Shown here: positions 1-7,928 of the stretch, piece by piece
Layout of the letters: each line of letters begins with the position of its first letter
Numbering within the stretch: the stretch's first letter is position 1
Assembly: GCA_023390055.1 (NCBI GenBank)
Contig: JAEWDP010000127.1
Coordinates: 1-44,484, forward strand
Reading direction: 5' to 3'
DNA from: Pseudomonadota bacterium
GTDB taxonomy: Bacteria; Pseudomonadota; Alphaproteobacteria; Rhizobiales; Rhizobiaceae
Length of the DNA stretch: 44,484 bases
The notes under the pieces: model-generated
Told to the model about the DNA's origin: nothing
The model's input: the letters and a program-made list of their open reading frames with translations, nothing else
The model's database searches: none
Translations under genes and position numbers: made by a program

Positions 1-23
1 CCGTCAACCTTCAGCTTTGCCAT
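1..23 (-). CDS. nuoG: NADH-quinone oxidoreductase subunit G, first codons only (partial)
   Basis: The window edge cuts this gene after seven codons and two bases. Read on the minus strand the start is ATG followed by codons giving M-A-K-L-K-V-D-(G), which matches the usual start of rhizobial NuoG, the large iron-sulfur subunit of complex I. Its position, last in a minus-strand nuoA-to-F series and 53 bases after the unnamed gene, supports this. Nothing of the ferredoxin-like domain or its cysteines is inside the window, so the call rests on seven residues plus gene order. Confidence 0.75.
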
Positions 24-76
24 CGTATCACTTACGTCCTGTGCTCAATTCCGTAGCCGTAGCCGGAAAAAATACT

Positions 77-685
77 TTAACCTACCAGCTTCCTGGCCTG
101 GCCTACCCAATCGTCCCTGCCGATGCACCCGTCCAGTCCAAGCGCCTGATTAAGCCTGGTGACTTCGGCCGCATCCCATGCAGCAATCTGACGAAACTGG
201 GTAATACCCTGTTCATTCAATTCCTTCTCGAGCCTGCGCCCGATTCCGGCGATCCGTTTCAAATCGTCTTTCGCCACAGACTTTGCGGATCTGCGTGTTG
301 CAGCTTTTGCGACGCCCGGCTTGGCCTTTGCAGCTGCGTTGCTTGCCTCGGCTTTCGCTGACGACCGGGACACGGCAGCCTTTTTCTTAATGGCAGGCCT
401 CACGACAATTTCACGCAAGGCCGGCGCAACAGCAGCCTTCGGCACTGCGACTTCTGTCTCCTGCAAACCCGGCCAACCAAGCTTGTTGTGCGCCTCAAGT
501 GCTCCTTGCACGACCCCAAAGAACGCACCTGCGAACTGGCCGGCGATGCTGATGCCAATGGTCGTTGCCATCGCCATGGCTGCTGAAGTCTGGGCAAACA
601 GCGGGCCCGTCGTCAGGACTTCGGCAAAAGCCGCATGCGAAGAGCCGACAGCCGACGTTCCCGTCGTCGCCGCATTCTTACGCAT
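77..685 (-). CDS. Complex I-associated protein with membrane segment and helix-hairpin-like C-terminal domain
   Basis: This 202-residue protein sits between nuoF and nuoG. I chose the ATG at 685, 22 bases after the nuoF stop, with AGGA about 10 bases upstream; the longer reading overlaps nuoF. Three parts are visible: a hydrophobic small-residue stretch at about 35-62 that could cross the membrane, a lysine/alanine-rich linker at 80-138, and a compact C-terminal domain at 140-199 with D-L-K-R-I-A-G-I-G, then I-A-A-W, then G-R-D-D-W and Q-A-R-K-L. The same pattern ends the NuoE protein of this operon. A helix-hairpin-helix-like fold is inferred from the G-I-G turn. The role is unknown; position suggests an accessory or assembly factor of complex I. 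It carries no iron-sulfur motif. Confidence 0.8.
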   Translation of the reverse strand: MRKNAATTGTSAVGSSHAAFAEVLTTGPLFAQTSAAMAMATTIGISIAGQFAGAFFGVVQGALEAHNKLGWPGLQETEVAVPKAAVAPALREIVVRPAIKKKAAVSRSSAKAEASNAAAKAKPGVAKAATRRSAKSVAKDDLKRIAGIGRRLEKELNEQGITQFRQIAAWDAAEVTRLNQALGLDGCIGRDDWVGQARKLVG

Positions 686-707
686 TGTTGCCGATCCTGC
701 CACAGGG

Positions 708-2012
708 TTACTCCGCCGCTTCCAGGACTGCACCATGATCCATGGCATTGTGCGTGTAGCGATCGATGCGCGCTTCGATTTCCGTGCGGAAGTTGCGGAT
801 CAATCCCTGGACTGGCCATGCAGCAGCGTCACCCAGAGCGCAGATCGTGTGTCCCTCGATCTGCTTGGAAACCTGAAACAGCATGTCGATTTCACGCTTT
901 TGGGCGTTGCCCTTCACCATCCGGTCCAGCACGCGCATCATCCATCCCGTGCCTTCACGGCATGGTGTGCACTGACCGCAGCTTTCATGCTTGAAGAAAG
1001 CGGAGATGCGCCAGATCGCCTTGATGATGTCCGTGGACTTGTCCATGACGATCATACCGCCGGTCCCGAAAGATGACTTGACCTCACGCATGCCGTCAAA
1101 ATCCATGATGGCATCGGCCATGTCTTCTCCGCGAACAACCGGGCATGAGGCACCACCCGGAATGACACCGAGAAGGTTGTCCCAACCCCCACGGATACCA
1201 CCACAGTGCCGTTCGATGAGCTCACGGAATGAGAGCCCCATTGCTTCTTCGAATGTGCACGGCTTTTCGACATGGCCGGAAACCATGAACAGCTTGGTAC
1301 CAACATTGTTGGCCCGGCCAATCGATGAGAACCAACCCGCTCCACGTCTCAAAATGGTCGGAGCAACCGCAATCGATTCAACATTGTTGACGGTCGTCGG
1401 GCAGCCATAAAGCCCCATGTTCGCCGGAAATGGCGGCTTCAGGCGGGGCTGGCCCTTCTTGCCTTCCAGGCTTTCAAGCAAGGCGGTTTCCTCACCGCAG
1501 ATATAGGCACCAGCACCGTGATGAACATAGATGTCCATATCCCAGCCGTGCTTGTTGTTCTTGCCGAGAAGACCCGCATCGTAGCATTCGTCTATCGCGG
1601 CCTGCAGAGCCTCGCGTTCGCGAACATATTCCCCGCGCACATAGATGTAGGCTGCATGGGCTCCCATGGCGAAGGAGGCGATGAGGCAACCTTCGATCAG
1701 CGTATGCGGGTCATGGCGCATGATGTCCCGATCCTTGCAGGTACCGGGCTCTGATTCATCGGCATTTACGACCAGATAGTGCGGACGGCCATCAGACTCC
1801 TTGGGCATGAAAGACCATTTGAGGCCTGTCGGAAAGCCTGCGCCACCACGACCGCGCAGGCCGGACGCCTTCATCTCCTCGATGATCCAGTCCCTGCCCT
1901 TCTCGAGAATCTGCTTGGTGCCATCCCAATGGCCTCGGCTCATCGCTCCCTTCAGAGACTTGTCCTTGAGGCCATAGATATTTGTAAAGATGCGATCCTG
2001 ATCCTTCAACAT
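708..2012 (-). CDS. nuoF: NADH-quinone oxidoreductase subunit F
   Basis: NuoF (434 residues) is the peripheral-arm subunit that binds NADH and FMN and passes electrons into the complex I iron-sulfur chain. The glycine-rich nucleotide region (R-G-R-G-G-A-G-F-P-T-G) near residue 55 and the N-A-D-E-S-E-P-G-T FMN region follow each other as in the family. The [4Fe-4S] ligands are present near the C-terminus as E-S-C-G-Q-C-T-P-C-R-E-G and a later H-T-I-C-A-L-G-D. Length is normal. The gene begins 12 bases after the NuoE stop, in the same operon. The ATG at 2012 has a GGGG/GGAT purine stretch upstream. It follows nuoE and precedes the unnamed 202-residue protein gene. Confidence 0.98.
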   Translation of the reverse strand: MLKDQDRIFTNIYGLKDKSLKGAMSRGHWDGTKQILEKGRDWIIEEMKASGLRGRGGAGFPTGLKWSFMPKESDGRPHYLVVNADESEPGTCKDRDIMRHDPHTLIEGCLIASFAMGAHAAYIYVRGEYVREREALQAAIDECYDAGLLGKNNKHGWDMDIYVHHGAGAYICGEETALLESLEGKKGQPRLKPPFPANMGLYGCPTTVNNVESIAVAPTILRRGAGWFSSIGRANNVGTKLFMVSGHVEKPCTFEEAMGLSFRELIERHCGGIRGGWDNLLGVIPGGASCPVVRGEDMADAIMDFDGMREVKSSFGTGGMIVMDKSTDIIKAIWRISAFFKHESCGQCTPCREGTGWMMRVLDRMVKGNAQKREIDMLFQVSKQIEGHTICALGDAAAWPVQGLIRNFRTEIEARIDRYTHNAMDHGAVLEAAE

Positions 2013-2023
2013 ATCCTAACCCC

Positions 2024-3232
2024 TTACCGCGGCTTCTTGCCAAAGACTTTGATGTATTCCGCTTCGCCGCCCTTTGCGAGCGCCTTGGCCTGCCTGACCC
2101 AGTCATCACGATCGATGCGACCCTTGAAATTCAGATAGCCGTCAACCCATTCACGCTCTGCCTTCTTCCAGCCAGCGATCTGGGAAAATGTAAAGATTCC
2201 GAGTTCATGTAGGGTGGCTTCGACCTTCGGGCCAACACCCGAGATCAACTTCAGGTCATCGACAGCATCTGGTCGATCAATCGCTTTCGGCCGGTTCTTG
2301 TCCTCCAGGGACGCTTTGCGGGCCGCTGCCGGTTTCTGCCTGGACGCTCCGGAGACAGCTCCAGCTTCGGCAGGGGCACCCTGTGCAGTACTACCGGTCC
2401 GCTTGCGGTCAGGTTTTGGCGTTGAAGCCGTGGCAGACAGGGGCTGTAGTTCAGCGGCCCTGGTCTGCTTGCGCGAGCCATTCCGGTCCGTCGCGGGTGT
2501 CTTTATCGTCGGATCGGTTAAAGGTGATCTGTCCTTTGGACGAGCAGCGTCGGCAGGGGGCACCTTTGCGCCGCTGCCTGTCTCTTGAGGATCAGAAGCG
2601 GGTCCGGCCTTGGCCGACGCCGTCTCGTCTGTCAGTGTCGTTGCGCCACCGACTGGGGCTGAAAAATGACGATCAACCTGCGGTCCCGGGGTGATCTTCG
2701 AACCTTTTCCGGCCTGGAACCGGTCGATAATGTGTTCAAGCTGCGTCGGCGTCAGATCTTCATAGGTATCCTTGAAGATCATGATCATGGGAGCGTTAAC
2801 GCAGGCTCCCTGACACTCCACCTCTTCCCAGGAGAGCGTTCCATCCTCGTTGGGCGTCAAGGGCTCTGCGTGGATCTTCGACTTGCAAACCCGGATAAGG
2901 TCTTCCGCCCCACGCAACATGCACGGTGTTGTACCGCACACCTGGATATGCGCCCGCGTTCCGACCGGCTTCAACTGAAACTGCGTATAGAAGGTCGCAA
3001 CCTCCAGGACCCGGATATACGGCATGTCGAGCTTTTGTGCGACATATTCAAGGGCCGCACGCGTCACCCAACCGTCCTGCTCCTGGGCTCTCATCAAAAG
3101 CGGGATCACCGCTGATTGCTGGCGCCCATCAGGGTATTTGCGGATCGTAGCTTCGGCCCAGGCTGCATTCTCCTCGTTAAAGGCGAAAGCTGCGGGCTGA
3201 ACAGTATCTTCGGCTAGTCGACGAACGGACAT
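2024..3232 (-). CDS. nuoE: NADH-quinone oxidoreductase subunit E with long C-terminal extension
   Basis: Residues 1-170 are the thioredoxin-like [2Fe-2S] subunit NuoE, with cluster ligands Cys99, Cys104, Cys140 and Cys144 (C-G-T-T-P-C and C-Q-G-A-C-V-N-A-P). At 402 residues it is more than twice the length of the E. coli subunit. Residues 190-320 are rich in Pro, Ala, Lys, Thr and Ser and are probably disordered. Residues 324-388 form a compact domain (L-I-S-G-V-G-P-K, Q-I-A-G-W, G-R-I-D-R-D-D-W) that resembles the end of the unnamed protein encoded between nuoF and nuoG. Extended NuoE proteins of this kind are known from rhizobia; what the tail does is not known to me. Confidence 0.97.
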   Translation of the reverse strand: MSVRRLAEDTVQPAAFAFNEENAAWAEATIRKYPDGRQQSAVIPLLMRAQEQDGWVTRAALEYVAQKLDMPYIRVLEVATFYTQFQLKPVGTRAHIQVCGTTPCMLRGAEDLIRVCKSKIHAEPLTPNEDGTLSWEEVECQGACVNAPMIMIFKDTYEDLTPTQLEHIIDRFQAGKGSKITPGPQVDRHFSAPVGGATTLTDETASAKAGPASDPQETGSGAKVPPADAARPKDRSPLTDPTIKTPATDRNGSRKQTRAAELQPLSATASTPKPDRKRTGSTAQGAPAEAGAVSGASRQKPAAARKASLEDKNRPKAIDRPDAVDDLKLISGVGPKVEATLHELGIFTFSQIAGWKKAEREWVDGYLNFKGRIDRDDWVRQAKALAKGGEAEYIKVFGKKPR

Positions 3233-3305
3233 TATTCTTACGCCTTATCAGTCTTTGAACCGCGCTGCCCGTCAGCAGCGCCCGTAATTTCTGTTGCACG
3301 CATCA

Positions 3306-4496
3306 TCAACGGTCCACCTCGCCGAACACGATATCCAACGAGCCCAAAACGGCCGTCACGTCAGCAAGCTGATGGCCTTTGCAGAGAAAATCCATCGCCT
3401 GCAGATGTGCAAACCCGGGTGCCCGCAACTTGCAGCGATAAGGGCGGTTGCTTCCATCGGCTACCAGGTAAACACCAAATTCGCCCTTGGGAGCTTCGAC
3501 TGCGGCATACACCTCCCCTGCAGGCACACGGTAGCCCTCCGTATAGAGCTTGAAATGATGGATAAGTGCTTCCATCGACCGCTTCATCTCGCCGCGTTTC
3601 GGTGGCACGATCTTGCCGTCGATCGACGAGACGGGGCCAACCTTTGCATCGCCCAGAAGACGCGCAATGCACTGCTTCATGATCTTTACCGATTCACGCA
3701 TCTCGAGCATGCGGATCAAGTAACGATCATAGCAGTCACCATTCTTGCCGATCGGAATATCGAAATCGAGATCCCCGTAGCACTCGTAAGGCTGGGCCTT
3801 GCGCAGATCCCACGCTGCACCAGAACCACGCACCATGACCCCTGAGAAGCCCCACGACCAGGCATCTTCCAGCTTTACAACGCCGATATCGACATTGCGC
3901 TGCTTGAAGATACGGTTATCGGTCAAAAGACCTTCGATGTCGTCCAGAACCTGAGGGAAGGCATCGCACCATTTTGCAATATCCTCAACGAGAGCATGCG
4001 GAATATCCTGATGGATGCCACCCGGCCTGAAGTAGGCCGCATGCATACGCGCGCCACTCGCGCGCTCGTAGAATACCATCAGCTTCTCACGTTCTTCAAA
4101 CCCCCACACGGGCGGCGTCATGGCGCCGACGTCCATCGCCTGGGTCGTGACGTTCATGATGTGAGAGAGAATGCGTCCGATTTCAGAATAGAGGACACGA
4201 ATCAGCTGGCCACGGATCGGGATCTCGATATCGAGCAGCTTTTCCACTGCAAGGCAGTAGGCATGCTCCTGATTCATCGGCGCGACATAATCCAGCCGAT
4301 CAAGATATGGAAGCGCCTGGAGATAGGTCTTTGTCTCCATCAGCTTCTCGGTACCACGATGAAGCAGACCAACATGCGGATCGACGCGCTCGACGATTTC
4401 GCCATCCAGTTCGAGAACCAGACGCAAAACACCGTGCGCGGAGGGATGCTCCGGACCGAAGTTGATTGTGAAATTGCGGACGTTATGTTCAGTCAT
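3306..4496 (-). CDS. nuoD: NADH-quinone oxidoreductase subunit D
   Basis: NuoD (396 residues) is the 49-kDa subunit, which with NuoB forms the quinone-binding site of complex I. The typical start F-T-I-N-F-G-P-E-H-P-S-A-H-G is intact, as are the L-H-R-G-T-E-K-L segment and the C-terminal end D-I-V-F-G-E-V-D-R. I chose the ATG at 4496 (M-T-E-H-N-V-R); an upstream in-frame start would add seven residues that do not fit the family. It lies 71 bases after nuoC and 73 bases before nuoE, so these junctions are looser than the rest of the operon, but no promoter is obvious there. Confidence 0.98.
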   Translation of the reverse strand: MTEHNVRNFTINFGPEHPSAHGVLRLVLELDGEIVERVDPHVGLLHRGTEKLMETKTYLQALPYLDRLDYVAPMNQEHAYCLAVEKLLDIEIPIRGQLIRVLYSEIGRILSHIMNVTTQAMDVGAMTPPVWGFEEREKLMVFYERASGARMHAAYFRPGGIHQDIPHALVEDIAKWCDAFPQVLDDIEGLLTDNRIFKQRNVDIGVVKLEDAWSWGFSGVMVRGSGAAWDLRKAQPYECYGDLDFDIPIGKNGDCYDRYLIRMLEMRESVKIMKQCIARLLGDAKVGPVSSIDGKIVPPKRGEMKRSMEALIHHFKLYTEGYRVPAGEVYAAVEAPKGEFGVYLVADGSNRPYRCKLRAPGFAHLQAMDFLCKGHQLADVTAVLGSLDIVFGEVDR

Positions 4497-4567
4497 TGCT
4501 TGCTCCAAGGCGGGCAAAAGGCCGCGCCGGCGGAAAGAAGTGCGGGATCAGGCTTGTATTCCGTATC

Positions 4568-5170
4568 CTAGACTTTCGCCTTCTCGTCCCCAGGAAGGAC
4601 ATAGTCGGTCCCTTCCCATGGCGAGAGGAAATCGAAATCGCGAAATTCCTGACGCAGCATCACCGGCTCGTACACGACACGTTTCAGATTGTCGTCGTAT
4701 CGCACCTCTGAAAAGCCAGTCGTCGGAAAGTCCTTGCGCAAAGGGTGACCTTCAAAGCCGTAATCGGTCAAGAGACGGCGCAAGTCCGAATGACCTGCAA
4801 ACGGAATTCCGTACAGGTCCCAGGCCTCGCGCTCAAACCACTCTGCCCCCATGAAGACCGAGGTCGCAGATGGGACGAATTCGTCTTCGGCAACCATCAG
4901 CTTGATGCGTATTCTGAGATTCTGGCGGGGCGACAGAAGGTGATAGACGACGTCGAAGCGCCTTTCACGCTGCGGCCAGTCCACGCCACAGATATCAATC
5001 ATGCTGATAAAGCCACACTGCACATCATCCTTCAGGAAGGTCAGCAGCTGGATAATGTGCTCCGGCGTCGATACCAGTGTCAGTTCGCCATGGTCGATTT
5101 CAGAAGAGACGACCAGTTGCGGCTGCGTCTCCACGATGTAGGATGATAGCTCTCTCAGGGCTTCGCTCAT
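4568..5170 (-). CDS. nuoC: NADH-quinone oxidoreductase subunit C
   Basis: NuoC (200 residues, 30-kDa subunit) is a structural subunit of the peripheral arm. The diagnostic stretch E-R-E-A-W-D-L-Y-G-I-P-F followed by L-R-R-L-L-T-D-Y-G-F-E-G-H-P-L-R-K-D-F-P is complete. The ATG at 5170 begins M-S-E-A-L-R-E-L, 16 bases after the nuoB stop; a longer reading would overlap nuoB and give a cysteine- and arginine-rich nonsense N-terminus. It is a separate NuoC, not the NuoCD fusion seen in enterobacteria. Confidence 0.98.
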   Translation of the reverse strand: MSEALRELSSYIVETQPQLVVSSEIDHGELTLVSTPEHIIQLLTFLKDDVQCGFISMIDICGVDWPQRERRFDVVYHLLSPRQNLRIRIKLMVAEDEFVPSATSVFMGAEWFEREAWDLYGIPFAGHSDLRRLLTDYGFEGHPLRKDFPTTGFSEVRYDDNLKRVVYEPVMLRQEFRDFDFLSPWEGTDYVLPGDEKAKV

Positions 5171-5186
5171 AATACAGTCCTCGCCC

Positions 5187-5771
5187 TCAGCGCTCGATCG
5201 TGCCTGTTCGGCGGATCTTTTTCTGCAGCAGAAGCACGCCGTATAGCAGCGCCTCTGCCGTGGGGGGACAGCCCGGCACATAGACATCGACCGGAATCAC
5301 GCGGTCGCAGCCCCTCACCACAGAATACGAGTAGTGATAATACCCGCCACCATTGGCACACGAGCCCATGGAGATGACATAGCGCGGCTCGGGCATCTGG
5401 TCATAAACCTTGCGAAGCGCGGGAGCCATCTTGTTGGTCAGCGTACCGGCGACAATCATGCAATCCGACTGGCGCGGCGAGGCACGTGGCGCCACACCAA
5501 ATCGCTCGAGGTCGTAGCGAGGACCAGATACCTGCATCAGTCCCTCGACCGCACAGCAGGCCAATCCGAACTGCATCCACATCAGCGAACCGGTTCTCGC
5601 CCAGGTAATCAGTTCGTCGGTTGACGTGACAAGAAAACCCTTATCGGCAAGCTCACCGTCGATTTCGCCGAAATACTTGTCGTCGGATCCGACGGGCTTG
5701 CCCGTATTCGGATCGAGAATACCCTTGGGTTGTTGCGCGACGAGGGTGTTGCCGCGATCGACTACTCCCAT
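5187..5771 (-). CDS. nuoB: NADH-quinone oxidoreductase subunit B
   Basis: NuoB (194 residues) holds cluster N2, the last iron-sulfur centre before quinone. The tandem cysteines are in F-G-L-A-C-C-A-V-E, with the other two ligands in S-M-G-S-C-A-N-G-G-G and Y-V-P-G-C-P-P. After the cysteine pair it reads G-L-M-Q-V-S-G-P-R-Y-D, whereas many NuoB proteins have M-M-Q-M-S-M-P-R-Y-D; the ligands are unaffected. The ATG at 5771 has a clear AAGGAG eight bases upstream, and this start overlaps the end of nuoA by ten bases, consistent with translational coupling. Confidence 0.97.
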   Translation of the reverse strand: MGVVDRGNTLVAQQPKGILDPNTGKPVGSDDKYFGEIDGELADKGFLVTSTDELITWARTGSLMWMQFGLACCAVEGLMQVSGPRYDLERFGVAPRASPRQSDCMIVAGTLTNKMAPALRKVYDQMPEPRYVISMGSCANGGGYYHYSYSVVRGCDRVIPVDVYVPGCPPTAEALLYGVLLLQKKIRRTGTIER

Positions 5772-6127
5772 TCCAGCGCTCCTTTCTTCCACTCATAGAT
5801 AAAGCCGATGGTGAGGACGGCCAAAAATACCATCATCGACCAAAATCCGAACCAGCCAATCTCACCGAAGGAAACCGCCCAAGGAAACAGAAAGGCAACT
5901 TCCAGATCAAAGATGATGAAAAGGATCGAAACGAGATAGAAGCGAATATCAAACTTCATTCTGGCGTCATCGAACGCATTGAAGCCACATTCAAAAGCTG
6001 AAAGCTTTTCCGGGTCGGGAGCCTTGTAGGCTACCGCGAACGGTGCAATCAACAGAGCCAATCCGATCACGAGGGCAATTCCAATAAAGATCGCGATCGG
6101 GATGTAAGAAGTGAGAAGTTCACTCAT
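5762..6127 (-). CDS. nuoA: NADH-quinone oxidoreductase subunit A
   Basis: NuoA (121 residues) is a small membrane subunit at the junction of the two arms of complex I. Three hydrophobic segments are visible (about residues 8-30, 63-85 and 90-112). The conserved loop F-E-C-G-F-N-A-F-D-D-A-R and the following K-F-D-I-R-F-Y-L-V-S-I-L-F-I-I-F-D-L-E sit between segments one and two, as in the family. The ATG at 6127 starts M-S-E-L-L-T-S-Y. This is the first gene of the nuo operon; a possible promoter lies about 90 bases upstream. Confidence 0.97.
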   Translation of the reverse strand: MSELLTSYIPIAIFIGIALVIGLALLIAPFAVAYKAPDPEKLSAFECGFNAFDDARMKFDIRFYLVSILFIIFDLEVAFLFPWAVSFGEIGWFGFWSMMVFLAVLTIGFIYEWKKGALEWE

Positions 6128-6215
6128 GGTAGTCGATCCCTGCTTGCCTGCATCACCGGACACCGCCCGGTAACAAATACACGGGCAAAGCGAGACCTGC
6201 GCTGCAATTCGCCCG

Positions 6216-6244
6216 TGACTACCGCAGCGCACGCTTTGGTGCAA
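6216..6244 (-). promoter_or_regulatory. Possible promoter of the nuo operon
   Basis: On the minus strand a TTGCAC (6244-6239) and a TAGTCA (6221-6216) are separated by 17 bases, about 90 bases before the nuoA start. The -35 element is close to the alphaproteobacterial housekeeping pattern TTGAC; the -10 element is weaker. The rest of 6128-6400 shows no gene. Confidence 0.35.
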
Positions 6245-6400
6245 GACATTTAGTCCGTCCATTCCGCGCCGAAATGGCACAGCAGCCAGAACTCAGTGAA
6301 CAACGCGCCACCTGCACGGTTTGCCCAACTTCTTGGGCAACGCAGCGACCCGGCATACAACTGTGAAGAACTTACGGGGATTTCTATCAATTGAAAAGAA

Positions 6401-6477
6401 TGGCGCGAGTGACGGGGCTCGAACCCGCGACCTCCGGCGTGACAGGCCGGCACTCTAACCGACTGAGCTACACCCGC
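6401..6477 (-). tRNA. tRNA-Asp (GTC)
   Basis: The minus strand folds as a complete 77-base tRNA. The acceptor stem pairs GCGGGTG with CACTCGC (one G-U), followed by discriminator G and an encoded CCA. The anticodon stem-loop reads CCGGC-CTGTCAC-GCCGG, giving anticodon GTC for aspartate. The T-loop GGTTCGAGCC is canonical. Confidence 0.97.
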
Positions 6478-6669
6478 GCATATTTCGAAGGGATTGTCGC
6501 CCCTCGCCGAACAGCCTCGGCCGCCTCGGTTGAGCGGCTAACTAAGAGGTTCGGCATCGGGTGTCAAGCGCGTTTCAAGACAAAAGAAAGAAGGAGCATA
6601 TGTTTCCTCTCGCAAGGAGCTTGAACCGTTCACAAGACACAAAATTTTAAATTTTTCTGCGAAAGGCTC

Positions 6670-6698
6670 TTGCGGTTTGATCGCGATCCGCATAGATC
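6670..6698 (+). promoter_or_regulatory. Likely promoter of tRNA-Val
   Basis: TTGCGG at 6670-6675 and TAGATC at 6693-6698 are 17 bases apart and end 39 bases before the mature tRNA 5' end. No other gene could use it. Confidence 0.4.
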
Positions 6699-6737
6699 AC
6701 GCCCACCGACGCGGCGGAGATGCTTCGCAACGCGAGC

Positions 6738-6813
6738 GGGCGATTAGCTCAGTTGGTAGAGCGCCTCGTTTACACCGAGGATGTCGGGAGTTCGAGTCTC
6801 TCATCGCCCACCA
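6738..6813 (+). tRNA. tRNA-Val (TAC)
   Basis: A complete 76-base tRNA with acceptor pairing GGGCGAT/ATCGCCC, discriminator A and an encoded CCA. The anticodon arm CCTCG-TTTACAC-CGAGG gives anticodon TAC for valine. D-arm (AGCTCAGTTGGTAGAGC) and T-loop (GTTCGAGTC) are normal. Confidence 0.97.
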
Positions 6814-6846
6814 TTTTCTCCCTTGAAAATCAGACGGTTACGATGC

Positions 6847-6864
6847 TTCCCCATGAACGGGGAA
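6847..6864 (+). terminator. Hairpin after tRNA-Val, possible terminator
   Basis: TTCCCC and GGGGAA pair across a six-base loop 33 bases after the tRNA. There is no strong T-run after it, so the terminator role is uncertain. Between here and 7024 I see no gene. Confidence 0.25.
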
Positions 6865-7024
6865 TGAGGCGGTTGACTCCCCCCTTCCAACCGCACAGTG
6901 GCGAATCGTGATATTTGGCTGGATAACGATCCCGTGGGAACCCAACGGGGCTCACTTCGCCAGGACGGCGTGAACTTCCGAGAAGCGCTTCATGGTCGTC
7001 GTGGCAAGCTTCCCGCAGCTCACC

Positions 7025-7043
7025 GGCGCCCACGATGGGCGCC
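7025..7043 (-). terminator. GC-rich hairpin after the iron/haem cluster
   Basis: GGCGCCCA and TGGGCGCC form a perfect eight-base-pair stem with a three-base loop, 42 bases downstream of the last gene of the cluster on the minus strand. No U-tract follows, so it may be a weak or Rho-assisted terminator, or a 3' stabilising hairpin. Confidence 0.4.
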
Positions 7044-7085
7044 TCCACACGTCTTCCGGTTTTATCTCACAGCATATCTCCTGGC

Positions 7086-7913
7086 TCATTCGACGCGATC
7101 GAATGTGTCGAGCCGGAATAGCGCGTCAGCGACACCCCGCCTGGTGTCAATATCGAAATGCGGATTGTCCTCAGGCAGCAGAATGCCGATATCCCGGATC
7201 CCGAGATCAACCAGTTGCGCCGGTGTTCCGTAACCATACTCCAGATGTCCTCGTCCGATCACACCTACGACGAGTGAGGAATTGTCTCTTTCTATCGCTT
7301 TCACGATATTGCAGGCGAAGGCCCGGTCCCAAGTCTGCTGGGCACGCACGAATCGATCGAACGCCGGATCGTCTGGATGTTGCGCAACGCGATCTTGACG
7401 TGCTCCGCCTGTATAGTTGAACAGGAGTTGCCGATAAGCGGTTGACGCGGGCAACGCCGGGGTCAGCCCGTCGCGCTCCGTCTCTGGGACGTTGTCCCAG
7501 CCGAGTTTTCCGACTTCCGTTACAAGCGCGCGGCGGCAGTTCAATGCCTTCATAGGCAGGCGGAACTGTCGGCAATACTGGAAGATTGGCATGTAAAGCT
7601 CGATCGGGAAGCCCCACACGGTTTTCCAATCCGCTTCCTCCAGAAACTGCTCAGCACTTAGATCTCCCGCAACCCATCGGTCGAGCGCTGGCTGGCATCG
7701 TCTCGGGAACATCTCGAAGCCAACGACGATGTTTTTCCTGTAGGCGTGGAGGGCTGCAATGACGTGTAGTTGCCAACGATGAATATCGTAGCGATCGTGG
7801 GTTTCTCCGAGGAGAACCACCTGCCTGCCCGCGAGATCTGCCATCAATGATTGGTGGCTGTGAACTTGCCCTGTGTGGCCGTCCAACCATTGCCCTGCCG
7901 AATGTTCTATCAT
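7086..7913 (-). CDS. ChaN family haem-binding/iron-regulated protein
   Basis: The 275-residue product has the hallmark of the ChaN (DUF399) family near its N-terminus, V-V-L-L-G-E-T-H-D at about 32-40 followed by V-G-F-E-M-F-P-R, and later G-V-I-G-R-G-H-L-E-Y-G-Y-G. Campylobacter ChaN, the studied member, is a lipoprotein that binds paired haems. Here there is no lipobox and no clear signal peptide, so the protein is probably cytoplasmic. The ATG at 7913 has GAGGAG ahead of it, overlapping the stop of the upstream gene 15 bases away, so the two are likely co-translated. It is the last gene of the TonB-receptor cluster, which fits a role in handling imported haem or iron. Family call firm; function inferred. 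Confidence 0.8.
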   Translation of the reverse strand: MIEHSAGQWLDGHTGQVHSHQSLMADLAGRQVVLLGETHDRYDIHRWQLHVIAALHAYRKNIVVGFEMFPRRCQPALDRWVAGDLSAEQFLEEADWKTVWGFPIELYMPIFQYCRQFRLPMKALNCRRALVTEVGKLGWDNVPETERDGLTPALPASTAYRQLLFNYTGGARQDRVAQHPDDPAFDRFVRAQQTWDRAFACNIVKAIERDNSSLVVGVIGRGHLEYGYGTPAQLVDLGIRDIGILLPEDNPHFDIDTRRGVADALFRLDTFDRVE

Positions 7914-7928
7914 GTCCGCTGATGCTCC

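Noticed and set aside
321..1076. 251-codon plus-strand frame opposite nuoF and the unnamed nuo gene
   Set aside because: Antisense to two well-supported genes; no motif or ribosome-binding site.
6401..6813. tRNA genes as an attachment site for an integrated element that would include the iron/haem cluster
   Set aside because: I looked for a second copy of the tRNA 3' end to the right and found none; no integrase gene is present.
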